Shown here: piece by piece, positions 16,915-26,134 of the stretch
Layout: each line of letters opens with the position of its first letter
Numbering within the stretch: the first letter of the stretch is position 1
NCBI GenBank assembly: GCA_963807385.1
Contig: CAWEBQ010000003.1
Span: 744,001 to 808,000 of the forward strand
Direction: 5' to 3'
From: JBDTSW01 sp963807385
Lineage (GTDB): Bacteria; Actinomycetota; Thermoleophilia; Solirubrobacterales; 70-9
Length of the DNA stretch: 64,000 nucleotides
Program-made: the position numbers and the translations under genes
Notes under the pieces: model-generated
What the model was told of the DNA's origin: nothing
What the model saw: only the letters and a program-made list of their open reading frames with translations
The model's database searches: none

Positions 16915-17846
16915 CAGGAGGAGCGCTCCGCGCGGCGCGCCTGGACATCGGCGAATGATTCATCTCGACTCGGCTTGAGCGGCAGGCGCGCCGCGAGCCA
17001 ACGGCGGCGCTCGGAGTCCGCAAGCGGCGGCAGCAGCTCGTCCAGGAACCCTTCGACGTGGGCCCAGCGGTGCAGGTGCACGTGGACGAGGTCGTCGAGC
17101 TCGAGCGCCGATGCCGCGCCGGGCAGGCGGGCGCGCTGCGGCAGCGGGTAGTTGTAGGGCTCGGACAGCTCCCAGACCTCCTCGTGGCGGTCGGCGATCG
17201 TCGCCGCCCAGCTCATCTGGTCCATCAGCTCAGGCTTGGCGTGGATGCACCCGGCGCCGACGAGGCGCTCGTGCGCCGCCTCCCAGGCGGAGAAGAGGCC
17301 AGCCGCACGCCGCGCCGCCAGCAGGCCGGCGTTCCAGTACGCGCGCACCCGAACGCCATCGACGGCGGTGAAGACGAAGGGCTCCGAGCTGACCCCCGCC
17401 GTCGCGTATAGCCGCTGCCACCACTCCTCGGCCTCGCCGTCATCCGGGCCGCGCGAGGCGGCGCGTGCGACGCCGACGGGCTTGGCCGCAGCGATCCAAC
17501 TCCCCGTCGCCAGGTCCGACGGCTCGTTGACGAAGGCGCAGTCGCTGTCGGTGAAAACGAGGGTGGTGAAGTCCAGCTCTCGCTCGGCCCAGGCGGCCGC
17601 GTAGACCTTGTTCCATGTTGGGTGATCGAGGTGGCGTTCGTTCAGGGGCTCGTCGATCAGCTCCACGCCGAGCCGGCCGAGCGCGGCTCTGGTCTCGGCG
17701 CCCGGGCCCAGGCCCGGTCGCGGCGCGAACGCGTAGACGGGCGCCTCGGCGTGAGCCCCCCCGAACTCCCGCAGCGACGAGACGCACAGGAGGGACTGCG
17801 CCTCCAGGGGGCCGCGCTCGACGCAGAGAAGGAAGGCCATCGACAT
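16914..17846 (-). CDS. Glycosyltransferase-like protein (GT-A type, DSD motif)
   Basis: 310 residues. FLLCVERGPLEAQSLLCVSSLREFGG starts a nucleotide-sugar transferase-like fold; LVFTDSDCAFV (DSD, 100-102) is the probable metal/donor site; RAYWNAGLLAARR and a late HVHLHRW resemble other GT-A enzymes. The same module forms the C-terminal half of the fusion at 24254-26134, where the matching motifs are VFTDSDTVI and RCYFNAGILAARR. It is followed with one-base overlap by the Asn-synthetase-like gene. An alternative start is the second Met. Confidence 0.75.
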   Translation of the reverse strand: MSMAFLLCVERGPLEAQSLLCVSSLREFGGAHAEAPVYAFAPRPGLGPGAETRAALGRLGVELIDEPLNERHLDHPTWNKVYAAAWAERELDFTTLVFTDSDCAFVNEPSDLATGSWIAAAKPVGVARAASRGPDDGEAEEWWQRLYATAGVSSEPFVFTAVDGVRVRAYWNAGLLAARRAAGLFSAWEAAHERLVGAGCIHAKPELMDQMSWAATIADRHEEVWELSEPYNYPLPQRARLPGAASALELDDLVHVHLHRWAHVEGFLDELLPPLADSERRRWLAARLPLKPSRDESFADVQARRAERSS

Positions 17847-17929
17847 GAGCCGGGCGAGGATAGGCGCAAAGCCGCAACGTGCGGGAACGCCGCGGCAGGG
17901 CCACCGCAGCGGCGTCTAGCATCGGCGCC

Positions 17930-18784
<855 letters not shown>

Positions 18785-18806
18785 GCCGACCGCCGGGAGC
18801 ACGGCT

Positions 18807-19436
18807 TTGGCGGTCCTCGCCGAGTTCGACCGCCAGCTCGCCACGCTGCTGGAGCGCGGCTACGCCGGCGCGGCGGGCCTCGACGAGGCAGGCTTTTTGG
18901 CCCGGCTGGAGCCACTTCGCGCGCCGGCCGCCTCCCTGGCCACCGAGGCCGACGCCGAGGCCGGGCGCTTCGGCTTCGTGCTCGTGCCGAGTCGGCCCCT
19001 GGTGCCGGCGGCGGCCGGGATCGGACTCGTTGAGCGCCGGGGCAAGGCCGGATTCCTCGCGATGCTCGACGCACAGGACCTTGACCGGTTCGGCCCGATC
19101 GACGGCGTGAGCGAGCCCGACGCGCCGGCCTACCTGCTCGCCGACGTCTCGAGCGGCCGCGAGAGCCTGAACGTCACCCCCGACGCAGCCGTCGCGGCCC
19201 AACTGGAGGCGGGGCGCACGCCCCTAACTGTCGAGGAGGGCGTCGCGCTGGCCACCCAGTTCCCCGAGGCCGTCGCCACCAACGGCGGTTTCTCGCTGGC
19301 CGGCTCGCGCTGCGGCGACCGGCGCGTGGTCGCGCTCTGGATCAGCGGGGGGGCGCCGAAGATGGGCTGGTGCTGGGCCGGCAACCCGCACACCTGGCTC
19401 GGTACCGCCTCGTGCCGAGGACGCATCGCCGCCTAA
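18807..19436 (+). CDS. DUF5701 family protein
   Basis: 209 residues from a TTG at 18807, 22 bases after purC. The sequence (FGFVLVPSRPLVPAA, PAYLLADVSSGRE, NGGFSLAGSRCGDRRVVALWISGGAPKMGWCW) fits the actinobacterial DUF5701 family, which has no known function. The Gly-Trp-Cys-Trp end and the charged first helix are typical. It lies 10 bases before a sulfotransferase gene and is likely co-transcribed with purC and purS. Confidence 0.75.
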   Translation: MAVLAEFDRQLATLLERGYAGAAGLDEAGFLARLEPLRAPAASLATEADAEAGRFGFVLVPSRPLVPAAAGIGLVERRGKAGFLAMLDAQDLDRFGPIDGVSEPDAPAYLLADVSSGRESLNVTPDAAVAAQLEAGRTPLTVEEGVALATQFPEAVATNGGFSLAGSRCGDRRVVALWISGGAPKMGWCWAGNPHTWLGTASCRGRIAA

Positions 19437-19446
19437 GCTCAGCGCC

Positions 19447-20382
19447 GTGAACCTGTTCGTCCAGGGGATGCGCCGATCGGGCACGACGATCCTCTACGAC
19501 GCCCTGCTCGAGGATCGCGAGCTGCGCTCGTTCTACGAGCCCCTGCGCGAGCAGAAGGTCTCGGTCGGCGGCGGCAGCGGCGCGCGCACCGGGGATGCGT
19601 TCGGCGAGACCGGTGCGCTGCGCGAGGCGTTCCGCGCCGATCGGTACCCAAAGCTCGACATCTCCGAGTTCAACTGGGGCGGGCCACGGAAGCCCCCGCT
19701 CGAGGTGGAGCCCGGGCTGCCGGAGCACGCGATGGAGTGGCTGCGCCACCTGCTGGGCACAGCGCCCGCGGTTGCGATCAAGGAGACGCGCTTCTACTCG
19801 AAGGTCCCGGAGCTTGTGAAGCTCGACGCCGATGCAGCGCTCGTCCACGTCGTGCGGGACCCCCGCGCAGTGGCGGCCTCGATCGTGCTCGGGCGAGGGC
19901 GGCGCCAGGCCGAGAGGCTGCCCGACGCCGACGCCTTCTTCGCCGACCGCTCGGAGCGCAAGCTCTGGTCGTGCCGCCCGATCTCGCGGCGGCTGATCCG
20001 CAAGGGACTCGCCTCTGGCGCCGATGCCGCCTTCCTCGGGGATCCGTCGAACGTCCTGCGCGTGCTGCTGGTATGGAAGCTGACCTTCGAGCGCACGTTC
20101 GCCGAGGGTCGGCGGCTCTTCGGCGAGCGCTACCGCCTGGTGCGCAACGAGGACCTGCGAGGTGATCCCGCCGCGGCGCTCGGCTCCGTCTACGGAATCC
20201 TCGGCCGCGAGGTGCCCGCGGAGGTGGCGGCGTGGGCCGCCGCCAACGTACGCGAGCCCGAGCCCGTCTACGCCGCGGGCGACCCGCGCTGGGCCGAGGA
20301 GCTGCGGCGGGCCGGCATCTCGGACGGGGTGCTGGCCGACGCGGGGTATTCCGCGGACCCGGCGGGTACGCTGGGCGCGTGA
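19447..20382 (+). CDS. Sulfotransferase coupled to purS
   Basis: 311 residues from a GTG at 19447. MRRSGTTILYDALL (RSGTT 10-14) is the PAPS 5'-phosphosulfate loop; IKETRFYSK probably replaces GDKTP; VHVVRDPRAVAASIV is the 3'-phosphate region. It belongs to a different sulfotransferase branch from the TPST-like set. Its TGA overlaps the purS GTG (GTGA, 20379-20382), so it is read on the same mRNA as purS and purQ. Acceptor unknown. Confidence 0.85.
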   Translation: MNLFVQGMRRSGTTILYDALLEDRELRSFYEPLREQKVSVGGGSGARTGDAFGETGALREAFRADRYPKLDISEFNWGGPRKPPLEVEPGLPEHAMEWLRHLLGTAPAVAIKETRFYSKVPELVKLDADAALVHVVRDPRAVAASIVLGRGRRQAERLPDADAFFADRSERKLWSCRPISRRLIRKGLASGADAAFLGDPSNVLRVLLVWKLTFERTFAEGRRLFGERYRLVRNEDLRGDPAAALGSVYGILGREVPAEVAAWAAANVREPEPVYAAGDPRWAEELRRAGISDGVLADAGYSADPAGTLGA

Positions 20383-20639
20383 AGGCAACGGTCCTGATCC
20401 GGCCCAAGGAGGGCATCCTCGACCCGCAGGGCAAGGCGGTCGAGCGCGCCCTGCCGGCGCTCGGGTTCTCGGGCATCTCCGGGGTGCGCGTCGGGCGCAT
20501 GGTGGAGCTCGAGGTCGAGGACGCCGACGACCTGCCCTCCCTCTGCGAGAAGCTCCTCGCGAACCCGCTGATCGAGGACTATGAAGTACTGCCTGATGCC
20601 TCCTCCGCTTCGCGTCCGGGGGCATCAGGGTCCGAGTGA
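20379..20639 (+). CDS. purS: FGAM synthase subunit PurS
   Basis: 86 residues from a GTG that overlaps the upstream sulfotransferase stop. PurS links PurQ and PurL in the three-part FGAM synthase (step 4). KATVLIRPKEGILDPQGKAV, ALGFSGISGVRVG and CEKLLANPLIEDYEV are the full family pattern. The protein then carries about 13 extra residues (PDASSASRPGASGSE) not needed in usual PurS; they are encoded by an inverted repeat at 20592-20629. The stop overlaps the purQ GTG by three bases. Confidence 0.95.
   Translation: MKATVLIRPKEGILDPQGKAVERALPALGFSGISGVRVGRMVELEVEDADDLPSLCEKLLANPLIEDYEVLPDASSASRPGASGSE
20592..20629 (+). promoter_or_regulatory. Hairpin across the purS 3' end, just before the purQ start
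   Basis: CCTGATGCCTCC (20592-20603) pairs with GGGGGCATCAGG (20618-20629), 12 pairs with one G-T wobble and a 14-base loop. The right arm ends six bases before the purQ GTG and covers the place of its ribosome binding site. This suggests that purQ is translated only when ribosomes read through purS. It could also be a decayed palindromic repeat insertion. Confidence 0.5.
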
Positions 20640-21304
20640 CATTCGGGGTCCTTCAGTTCCCCGGCTCCTGCGACGAGCGCGATGCGCTTGCGGCCTGTGA
20701 GCGCGCCGGTGAGGCGCGGATGGTCTGGCACGAGGACACCGACCTGTCCGGTATCGATGCCGTCGTCGTGCCCGGCGGCTTCTCCTACGGCGACTACCTG
20801 CGGGCCGGGGCGATCGCACGCTTCTCGCCGGCGATGGGCGCCGTCGCCGGGTTCGCCGCCGCAGGCGGGCCGGTGCTCGGGATCTGCAACGGCTTCCAGG
20901 TTCTGTGCGAGGCGGGCCTGCTTCCCGGCGCGCTGCTGCCGAACGAGAGCGTCCGGTTCCTCTGCCGCCAGGTCGATCTGGTGGTCGAGAACGCGGACAC
21001 TGCCTTTACTCGGGAGTGCTCGGTCGGCCAAACCCTCTCGATCCCCGTCAAGCACATGTCGGGGCGCTATTTCGCCCCGGACGAGCAGCTCGACGCGATG
21101 CAGGCGAGTGGCCAGGTGGTCCTGCGCTACGCCACCGGCCAGAACCCGAACGGCTCGGTTCGTGATGTGGCCGGCGTGATCAACGAGGCGGGCAACGTCA
21201 TGGGCCTCATGCCCCACCCCGAGCACGCGGTCGACGAGCTCGCGGGCTCGGCCGACGGGCTCGCGCTGTTCCGGTCCATGGCCGCCGTGCCCGCCGCGGC
21301 ATAG
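20636..21304 (+). CDS. purQ: FGAM synthase glutaminase subunit PurQ
   Basis: 222 residues from a GTG overlapping the purS stop. A class I glutamine amidotransferase that feeds ammonia to PurL. The nucleophile Cys is in LGICNGFQVL, and the His/Glu of the triad are in LMPHPEHAVDE. Start TFGVLQFPGSCDERDA and VVPGGFSYGDYLRAGA are typical. The next gene, a sulfotransferase, begins on the very next base after the stop. Confidence 0.97.
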   Translation: MTFGVLQFPGSCDERDALAACERAGEARMVWHEDTDLSGIDAVVVPGGFSYGDYLRAGAIARFSPAMGAVAGFAAAGGPVLGICNGFQVLCEAGLLPGALLPNESVRFLCRQVDLVVENADTAFTRECSVGQTLSIPVKHMSGRYFAPDEQLDAMQASGQVVLRYATGQNPNGSVRDVAGVINEAGNVMGLMPHPEHAVDELAGSADGLALFRSMAAVPAAA

Positions 21305-22108
21305 ATGGCCGAGGGCACGGGGCGCCCCCGGCAGCGCTACCTGCTCCCGATCCCTACCCCGGAAGCGCCCCCGGGGCAGGTGACCGGCCCGCCGGACCTG
21401 ATCGGGATCGGGGCCCAGCGCGCCGGGACGACCTGGTGGTGGCGCGGCGCGGTCCGCTCTCACCCCGGCTTCGCCCGCGACGTAAAGCCCGGCAAGGAGC
21501 TCCACTTCTTCGACCGCTTCTGGGACGGGCGCGAGGTGCCCTCCGACCTCGCCGAGCAGTACGCGCTCCAGTTCCCCAGGCCCGAGGGAAAGCTCACGGG
21601 CGAGTGGACGCCCCGCTACATGCACGACTACTGGACCCTGCCGCTGCTCCGCGCCGCTGCGCCGGAGGCGCGGATCCTGGTGATGCTGCGCGACCCCGTC
21701 GCCCGCTACCGCTCGGGCATCGCACGCGAGCTGGGCATCGCCGGGAAGGCGGGCGAACCCCTGGAGATCGCGATCGTCGGCGACGCCGTGTACCGCAGCC
21801 TCTACAGCTCCCAGCTCCGGCGCCTCTTCGAGCTGTACGAGCGCGAGCGGGTGTTGGTCCTCCAGTACGAGCGCTGCGAGGCCGACCCCCTGGGGGAGAT
21901 GCGACGCACCCACGAGTTCCTGGGTCTCGAGCCGCTCACCGAGATCCCGGGGGACCTCGACCGGCAGGTGGGGACCGCCCGCGAGAAGGTTCGCCTGGCT
22001 CCACTTTTGGAGGCGGAGTTGGCCGGTCGCCTCACCGAGGACGCACACAGGACCAGCGATCTGTGCCCTGAGATTGACCTCTCGCTGTGGCCCAGCGTCG
22101 GCGGATAG
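21305..22108 (+). CDS. Carbohydrate-type sulfotransferase (HSST-like)
   Basis: 267 residues, ATG directly after the purQ stop. Motifs: GIGAQRAGTTWWWRG (PAPS loop, 39-45), KELHFFDRFW (64-73), GEWTPRYMHDYW and VMLRDPVARYRSG. The order Glu-x-HFF-D, then TPxY, then LRDPVxRxxS is that of heparan-sulfate N- and O-sulfotransferases, so a sugar hydroxyl or amine is a more likely acceptor than protein. It has a close relative at 44995-45816. It ends the purC-to-purQ run. Confidence 0.82.
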   Translation: MAEGTGRPRQRYLLPIPTPEAPPGQVTGPPDLIGIGAQRAGTTWWWRGAVRSHPGFARDVKPGKELHFFDRFWDGREVPSDLAEQYALQFPRPEGKLTGEWTPRYMHDYWTLPLLRAAAPEARILVMLRDPVARYRSGIARELGIAGKAGEPLEIAIVGDAVYRSLYSSQLRRLFELYERERVLVLQYERCEADPLGEMRRTHEFLGLEPLTEIPGDLDRQVGTAREKVRLAPLLEAELAGRLTEDAHRTSDLCPEIDLSLWPSVGG

Positions 22109-22151
22109 CCGCTCTGCGCGCCCGCCTGCCCGACTGTGAATTTTCGCAAGT

Positions 22152-22170
22152 GACCACCGCATAGGTGGTC
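22152..22170. terminator. Short hairpin between the purQ run and the ST/GT operon
   Basis: GACCACC-GCATA-GGTGGTC, a perfect 7-bp stem with 5-base loop in an unusually AT-rich gap (22109-22230). No T-run follows. It may be a weak terminator of the upstream run or an operator for the operon starting at 22231. Confidence 0.35.
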
Positions 22171-22230
22171 TGACGCGAATACTCGAGGGTGAGACGCTTG
22201 GGACGAGAAGCCCTACCTACACTCCGCGCC

Positions 22231-23325
22231 ATGAAGCTGGCCATGGCCATGAAGGTCCGCGACGAGGCGGACATCATCGAGTTGAACCTGCGCTACCACG
22301 CTGCGCAGGGCGTTGATGAGTTCATCGTCACCGACAACGGCTCGACCGACGGCACCCTCGAGATACTCGAGCGGTGGCGCGACGAGGGGCGCCTGCGGCT
22401 GATCAGCGAGCCCAGCGCCGACGCCTTCCGCGACCAGGGGCACTGGTGGGTCACCCGCATGGGCCGGATGGGGGCCGAGGTGGGCGCCGACTGGGTCCTC
22501 CACGCCGACGCCGACGAGTTCTGGTGGCCAGCAGGGGGCGATCTGCGGCAGGGCTTCGAGTCGGTCCCCGAGGCCTACGGCGCCGTGATCGGCCCACGCA
22601 GCGAGTTCGTGGCACGGCCTGACGGGCCGGGCCCCTGGTGGGAACGCCTCACGGTTCGCGAGACCCGGACGGCGCTGCGCCCGAAGATCGCCCACCGGCC
22701 AGAGCCCGACCTGCGACTGCGCCGCGGGGCCCACGACGTGGACTTCGACGCCGACGAGCTGGCCCGAGCCGGCCGGCCTGTGCTCCGCGGCATTCGGGAG
22801 CGGATGCGCCACGACGACGGGCGCCTCGTCTACGCACCGGTCTTTCCCGCCCGCGTGCTCCACGTGCCGCTGCGGAGCTTCGAGCAGTACAAGCGGCGGG
22901 TAGAGGTGATGCTCTCCGGCGGCTTCCACGACAACACGCGCGAGAAGCTCCAGCAGGCCCATGACAGCGGGCGCCTGGAGGAGATGTACGCCGACCTCGC
23001 GGTGGACGACGCGACCGCGCAGGCGGGCGTGGCCGACGGCACCCTCGTGGTCGACGAGCGTCTGAAGCGAGTCCTTCCCAGCTACGCCGACGCCGACGGC
23101 GTGCCGGTGGCCGCGCTCGACCCCGCAGACGTCGAAGCGGAGCGCACGGATGTTGCCTTCGAGGGAATGCGCTCGCTGACCCGCTCCCAGCAGGTTCTGA
23201 TGCGTCAGCGCGAGACGCTGAGGAGGCGCCTGGACCGCAAGGACGCGAAGCTCGCCGCCAGGGAGACCGATCGCGGCGACAGCCGGCTTCGGAACGTCGC
23301 GCGGATGCTGAACCGGCCTAGATGA
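22231..23325 (+). CDS. GT2-like glycosyltransferase, first gene of the ST/GT operon
   Basis: 364 residues from the ATG at 22231. AMKVRDEADIIELNLRYH, VTDNGSTDGTLEIL and LHADADEFWWP (DAD as metal/donor site) are the pattern of GT2-type Glyco_tranf_2_4 proteins, also found fused in the gene at 1-1536. From about residue 315 the sequence turns highly charged and helical (RQRETLRRRLDRKDAKLAARE), probably a short coiled coil. It opens an operon of eight genes in which each stop overlaps the next start; the next start is an ATGA overlap. Confidence 0.85.
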   Translation: MKLAMAMKVRDEADIIELNLRYHAAQGVDEFIVTDNGSTDGTLEILERWRDEGRLRLISEPSADAFRDQGHWWVTRMGRMGAEVGADWVLHADADEFWWPAGGDLRQGFESVPEAYGAVIGPRSEFVARPDGPGPWWERLTVRETRTALRPKIAHRPEPDLRLRRGAHDVDFDADELARAGRPVLRGIRERMRHDDGRLVYAPVFPARVLHVPLRSFEQYKRRVEVMLSGGFHDNTREKLQQAHDSGRLEEMYADLAVDDATAQAGVADGTLVVDERLKRVLPSYADADGVPVAALDPADVEAERTDVAFEGMRSLTRSQQVLMRQRETLRRRLDRKDAKLAARETDRGDSRLRNVARMLNRPR

Positions 23326-24257
23326 TCATCGCGCGTCGCTTCAGGCCCCGGCGCCGGGCGCCGGGACTCCCCGCGCCCTTCGTCGTCGGCGTCGGCCGCT
23401 CCGGCACAACGCTCCTGCGGCTGATGCTCGACGCCCACCCCGACCTGGCGATGCCGCCGGAGACCGGATTCGCGCCGAGCGTGATCCGCGCAGGCCGCAA
23501 CGGCCCGACACCCGCGAGCATGATGGAGCTGCTGCGCGAGCAGCGGAGCTGGGGCGACCATCACGTCGATGATGCCCAGCTCGAGCGCCGCCTCCGCGCC
23601 GCCAGAAGGCTCGACGGGACATCGGCCCTGCGCGCCTTCTACGGCCTCTACGCCGAGCGCCAGGGCAAACCGCGCTGGGGCGACAAGACCCCCGGGTACG
23701 TGAAGAAGATGCCGATGATCGAGCGCGCGCTCCCGGAGGCGCGTTTCATCCACGTGATCCGCGACGGACGAGACGTCTCGCTCTCCCGCGGGAGGCGCCG
23801 CCTCGCCGAGGGCGACGCGCCGGGGCCCGGGCGGGTCGCCGAGATGTGGCGCAACCGGATCCTGCGCGCCCGCGAGGACGGTGAGCGCCTCCGTCACTAC
23901 CTGGAGATCCGCTACGAGGACCTGGTGACGGACACCGAACCCACCCTTCGTCGGGTCGCGGACCTGATCGAGCTCCCCTGGGACGGCGCGATGCTGACCT
24001 ACTACGAGCGCGCGCCCGAGCGCCTGGCCGAGATGGCGCGGGACCTGCCCGCGACAGGCAAGAAGCTCTCGCGCTCGGGAGACGAGCGAATGGCTGCCCA
24101 CGCCCTCGCGGCCGAGCCGCCAAAGGCCGACAGAATCGCGACGTGGCGCGAGCGCATGGGCGAGGAGGACCTCACGGCCTTCGAGGACGTGGCCGGGGAC
24201 CTGCTCGCCGAACTCGGATACGAGGTCGGGAGCGGTCAGACTTCGGGCGTCGCATGA
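23322..24257 (+). CDS. TPST-like PAPS sulfotransferase
   Basis: 311 residues. RSGTT (26-30), MPPETGF with Glu47, RWGDKTPGY with Lys122, VIRDGRDVSLSRG (145-157), RYEDLVTDTEP and the C-terminal W...GDLLAELGYE block are all present. The same MPPETGF variant occurs in the gene at 13356, where most paralogues have IPPETHF. Starts and ends with ATGA overlaps. Acceptor unknown. Confidence 0.88.
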   Translation: MIIARRFRPRRRAPGLPAPFVVGVGRSGTTLLRLMLDAHPDLAMPPETGFAPSVIRAGRNGPTPASMMELLREQRSWGDHHVDDAQLERRLRAARRLDGTSALRAFYGLYAERQGKPRWGDKTPGYVKKMPMIERALPEARFIHVIRDGRDVSLSRGRRRLAEGDAPGPGRVAEMWRNRILRAREDGERLRHYLEIRYEDLVTDTEPTLRRVADLIELPWDGAMLTYYERAPERLAEMARDLPATGKKLSRSGDERMAAHALAAEPPKADRIATWRERMGEEDLTAFEDVAGDLLAELGYEVGSGQTSGVA

Positions 24258-26134
24258 GCGCTGGCGCCGCGCAGAGCCCCGCCCCCTTTGTGGTCGGCAT
24301 GAACCGCTCGGGCACGACCCTGCTGCGGATGATGCTCGATGCCCATCCCGAGCTCGTGATTCCGCCCGAGACGCACTTCATCCCAGACCTGATCAAGGCG
24401 ACCAGGAAACGGGGCGCGAAGCCCGCTGACGCGCTGGCGGCGATGAGGTCCCACCGCGAATGGGAGGACTTCGCCTTCACCGACGCCGAGGCGCTGGCCT
24501 GGCTGGAGGGGCTGCCCCGCCTGGAGCCCGGCCCCGCCGTGCGCGCCTTCTACAAGGCCTACGCAGCCCGCGCGGGCAAGCCGCGATGGGGAGATAAGAC
24601 GCCCCGCTACGTGCTGAAGATGCCGCGGCTCCAGGCGGCCCTGCCGGAGGCGCGGTTCGTCCACGTGATCCGCGACGGACGGGACGTCGCGCTCTCGGTA
24701 CTCGACCGGACCGTGAAAGACCTCGACGCGCCCGAGGTCGCCCGGCGCTGGAGCCGCAAGATCGAGCGGGCGCGCGCCGACGCACCTGCCCTAGCGCACT
24801 ACCTCGAGGTGCGCTACGAGGAGCTCGTGTCCAACCCGAGGCCGGTGCTCGAGCGGATCTGCGAGTTCCTCGACCTGCCCTTCGATGAGGCCATGCTCGA
24901 CTACCACGAGCGCTCCGGCGAGCGCCTGGAGGAGATGCGCCGCGGGCTGCCGGGGGCCGGCAACTCCGCGGAGCTCTCGGTCGAGCGACGGATGGAGACC
25001 CACCGCCGCACCACCGCGCCGCCCGACGCCTCGAGGGCGACGCGCTGGCGCGAGGAGATGAGCGCGGAGGATCGGTCCGGCTTCGAACGCGTCGCCGGCG
25101 GAACGCTTGGCCGCCTCGGCTACAGACCCTCCAACACCCCAAGCGTCGCGTTTTTGATCTGCGTGGAGGAGGGCCAGCTCGAGCAACAGGGGATCCTGTT
25201 CGCGCGCTCGCTGCGGCGCTTCGGCGGGCGCTTCGCGGGCTGCGCCGTCCACGCCTACGCGCCCCGCAAGGGACGCAACCCCTCGGCAGGGACCACCGCG
25301 GCGCTGGAGTCGGAGGGCGTCACGGTCCACACCGAGGTCCTGAACGCCGACCACGACTTCTACCCCTTTGCGAACAAGATCTACGCGGCCGCCGCGGCGG
25401 AGCGCGACCTCGACGAGGACGTGGTCGTCTTCACCGACTCCGACACGGTGATCATGAGCTCCCCGGACGCGCTCGAGCTGGCCGAGGACACGGACGTGGC
25501 GGCGGCGCCGGCGTTCCACGTCAACAAGGCGAGCACGGGGCCCGGCCACCGGATGGAGGGCTACTGGGACCGGGTCTGGGAGCTGGCCGGCGTGCCCGGC
25601 GAGCCGCCCTGGGTCGAGACGTCGGAGCGCAAGAGGCCGGTCCGCTGCTACTTCAACGCGGGGATCCTGGCGGCGAGGCGGTCCTCCGGCTACTGCTCGG
25701 AGTGGCTGGAGCTGTGGAGGATGCTGCTGGCGGAGCAGCACTTCCCCGATGGCAAGATGATGGTCACCGACCAGGTGGCGATCTCGGCCGCGGTCGCCCG
25801 CCGGCCAGACCGGTTCGTTGCTTTCGAGCGCACCTACAACTACAACGTCCACCGCCGCCCCTACTACTCGGGCGGCATGGACACGGCCGACCTGCCGGAC
25901 CTGGTCCACCTGCATTACCACCAGTGGTTCAACCGCCGGAACGTCCTTCGCGACCTGCGCCCGCCGCTCAGCCCGGACACCGAGCAGTACCTGTGGCTCG
26001 ACTCGGAGCTGCCCCTCGAGCCCGCGATCCGCGCCCCGCTCCCCAGGCCCGGCCGCAAGCGCTCGCGCTGGCGCAACCGGGGCCTGGGCAAGCTGCGCTC
26101 GCCGTTGAGGGAGATCGGGAGGTCGGACAAGTGA
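24254..26134 (+). CDS. Sulfotransferase-glycosyltransferase fusion
   Basis: 626 residues from the ATG at 24254. Residues 1-292 are a complete TPST-like sulfotransferase: RSGTT (18-22), IPPETHF with Glu39, RWGDKTP with Lys115, VIRDGRDVALS (138-148) and a final GRLGYRP. Residues 296-610 are a GT-A-like glycosyltransferase matching the stand-alone protein at 16914-17846: SVAFLICVEEGQLE, VVFTDSDTVI (DSD, 395-397), RCYFNAGILAARR and VHLHYHQWF. The tail is strongly basic. The domain order is opposite to the fusion at 1-1536, so the two fusions arose separately. Start overlaps as ATGA, end as GTGA. Confidence 0.88.
   Translation: MSAGAAQSPAPFVVGMNRSGTTLLRMMLDAHPELVIPPETHFIPDLIKATRKRGAKPADALAAMRSHREWEDFAFTDAEALAWLEGLPRLEPGPAVRAFYKAYAARAGKPRWGDKTPRYVLKMPRLQAALPEARFVHVIRDGRDVALSVLDRTVKDLDAPEVARRWSRKIERARADAPALAHYLEVRYEELVSNPRPVLERICEFLDLPFDEAMLDYHERSGERLEEMRRGLPGAGNSAELSVERRMETHRRTTAPPDASRATRWREEMSAEDRSGFERVAGGTLGRLGYRPSNTPSVAFLICVEEGQLEQQGILFARSLRRFGGRFAGCAVHAYAPRKGRNPSAGTTAALESEGVTVHTEVLNADHDFYPFANKIYAAAAAERDLDEDVVVFTDSDTVIMSSPDALELAEDTDVAAAPAFHVNKASTGPGHRMEGYWDRVWELAGVPGEPPWVETSERKRPVRCYFNAGILAARRSSGYCSEWLELWRMLLAEQHFPDGKMMVTDQVAISAAVARRPDRFVAFERTYNYNVHRRPYYSGGMDTADLPDLVHLHYHQWFNRRNVLRDLRPPLSPDTEQYLWLDSELPLEPAIRAPLPRPGRKRSRWRNRGLGKLRSPLREIGRSDK

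Noticed and set aside
22152..22170. Phage or plasmid attachment site at the short palindrome
   Set aside because: A 7-bp stem with no second copy or integrase nearby is better read as a terminator or operator.
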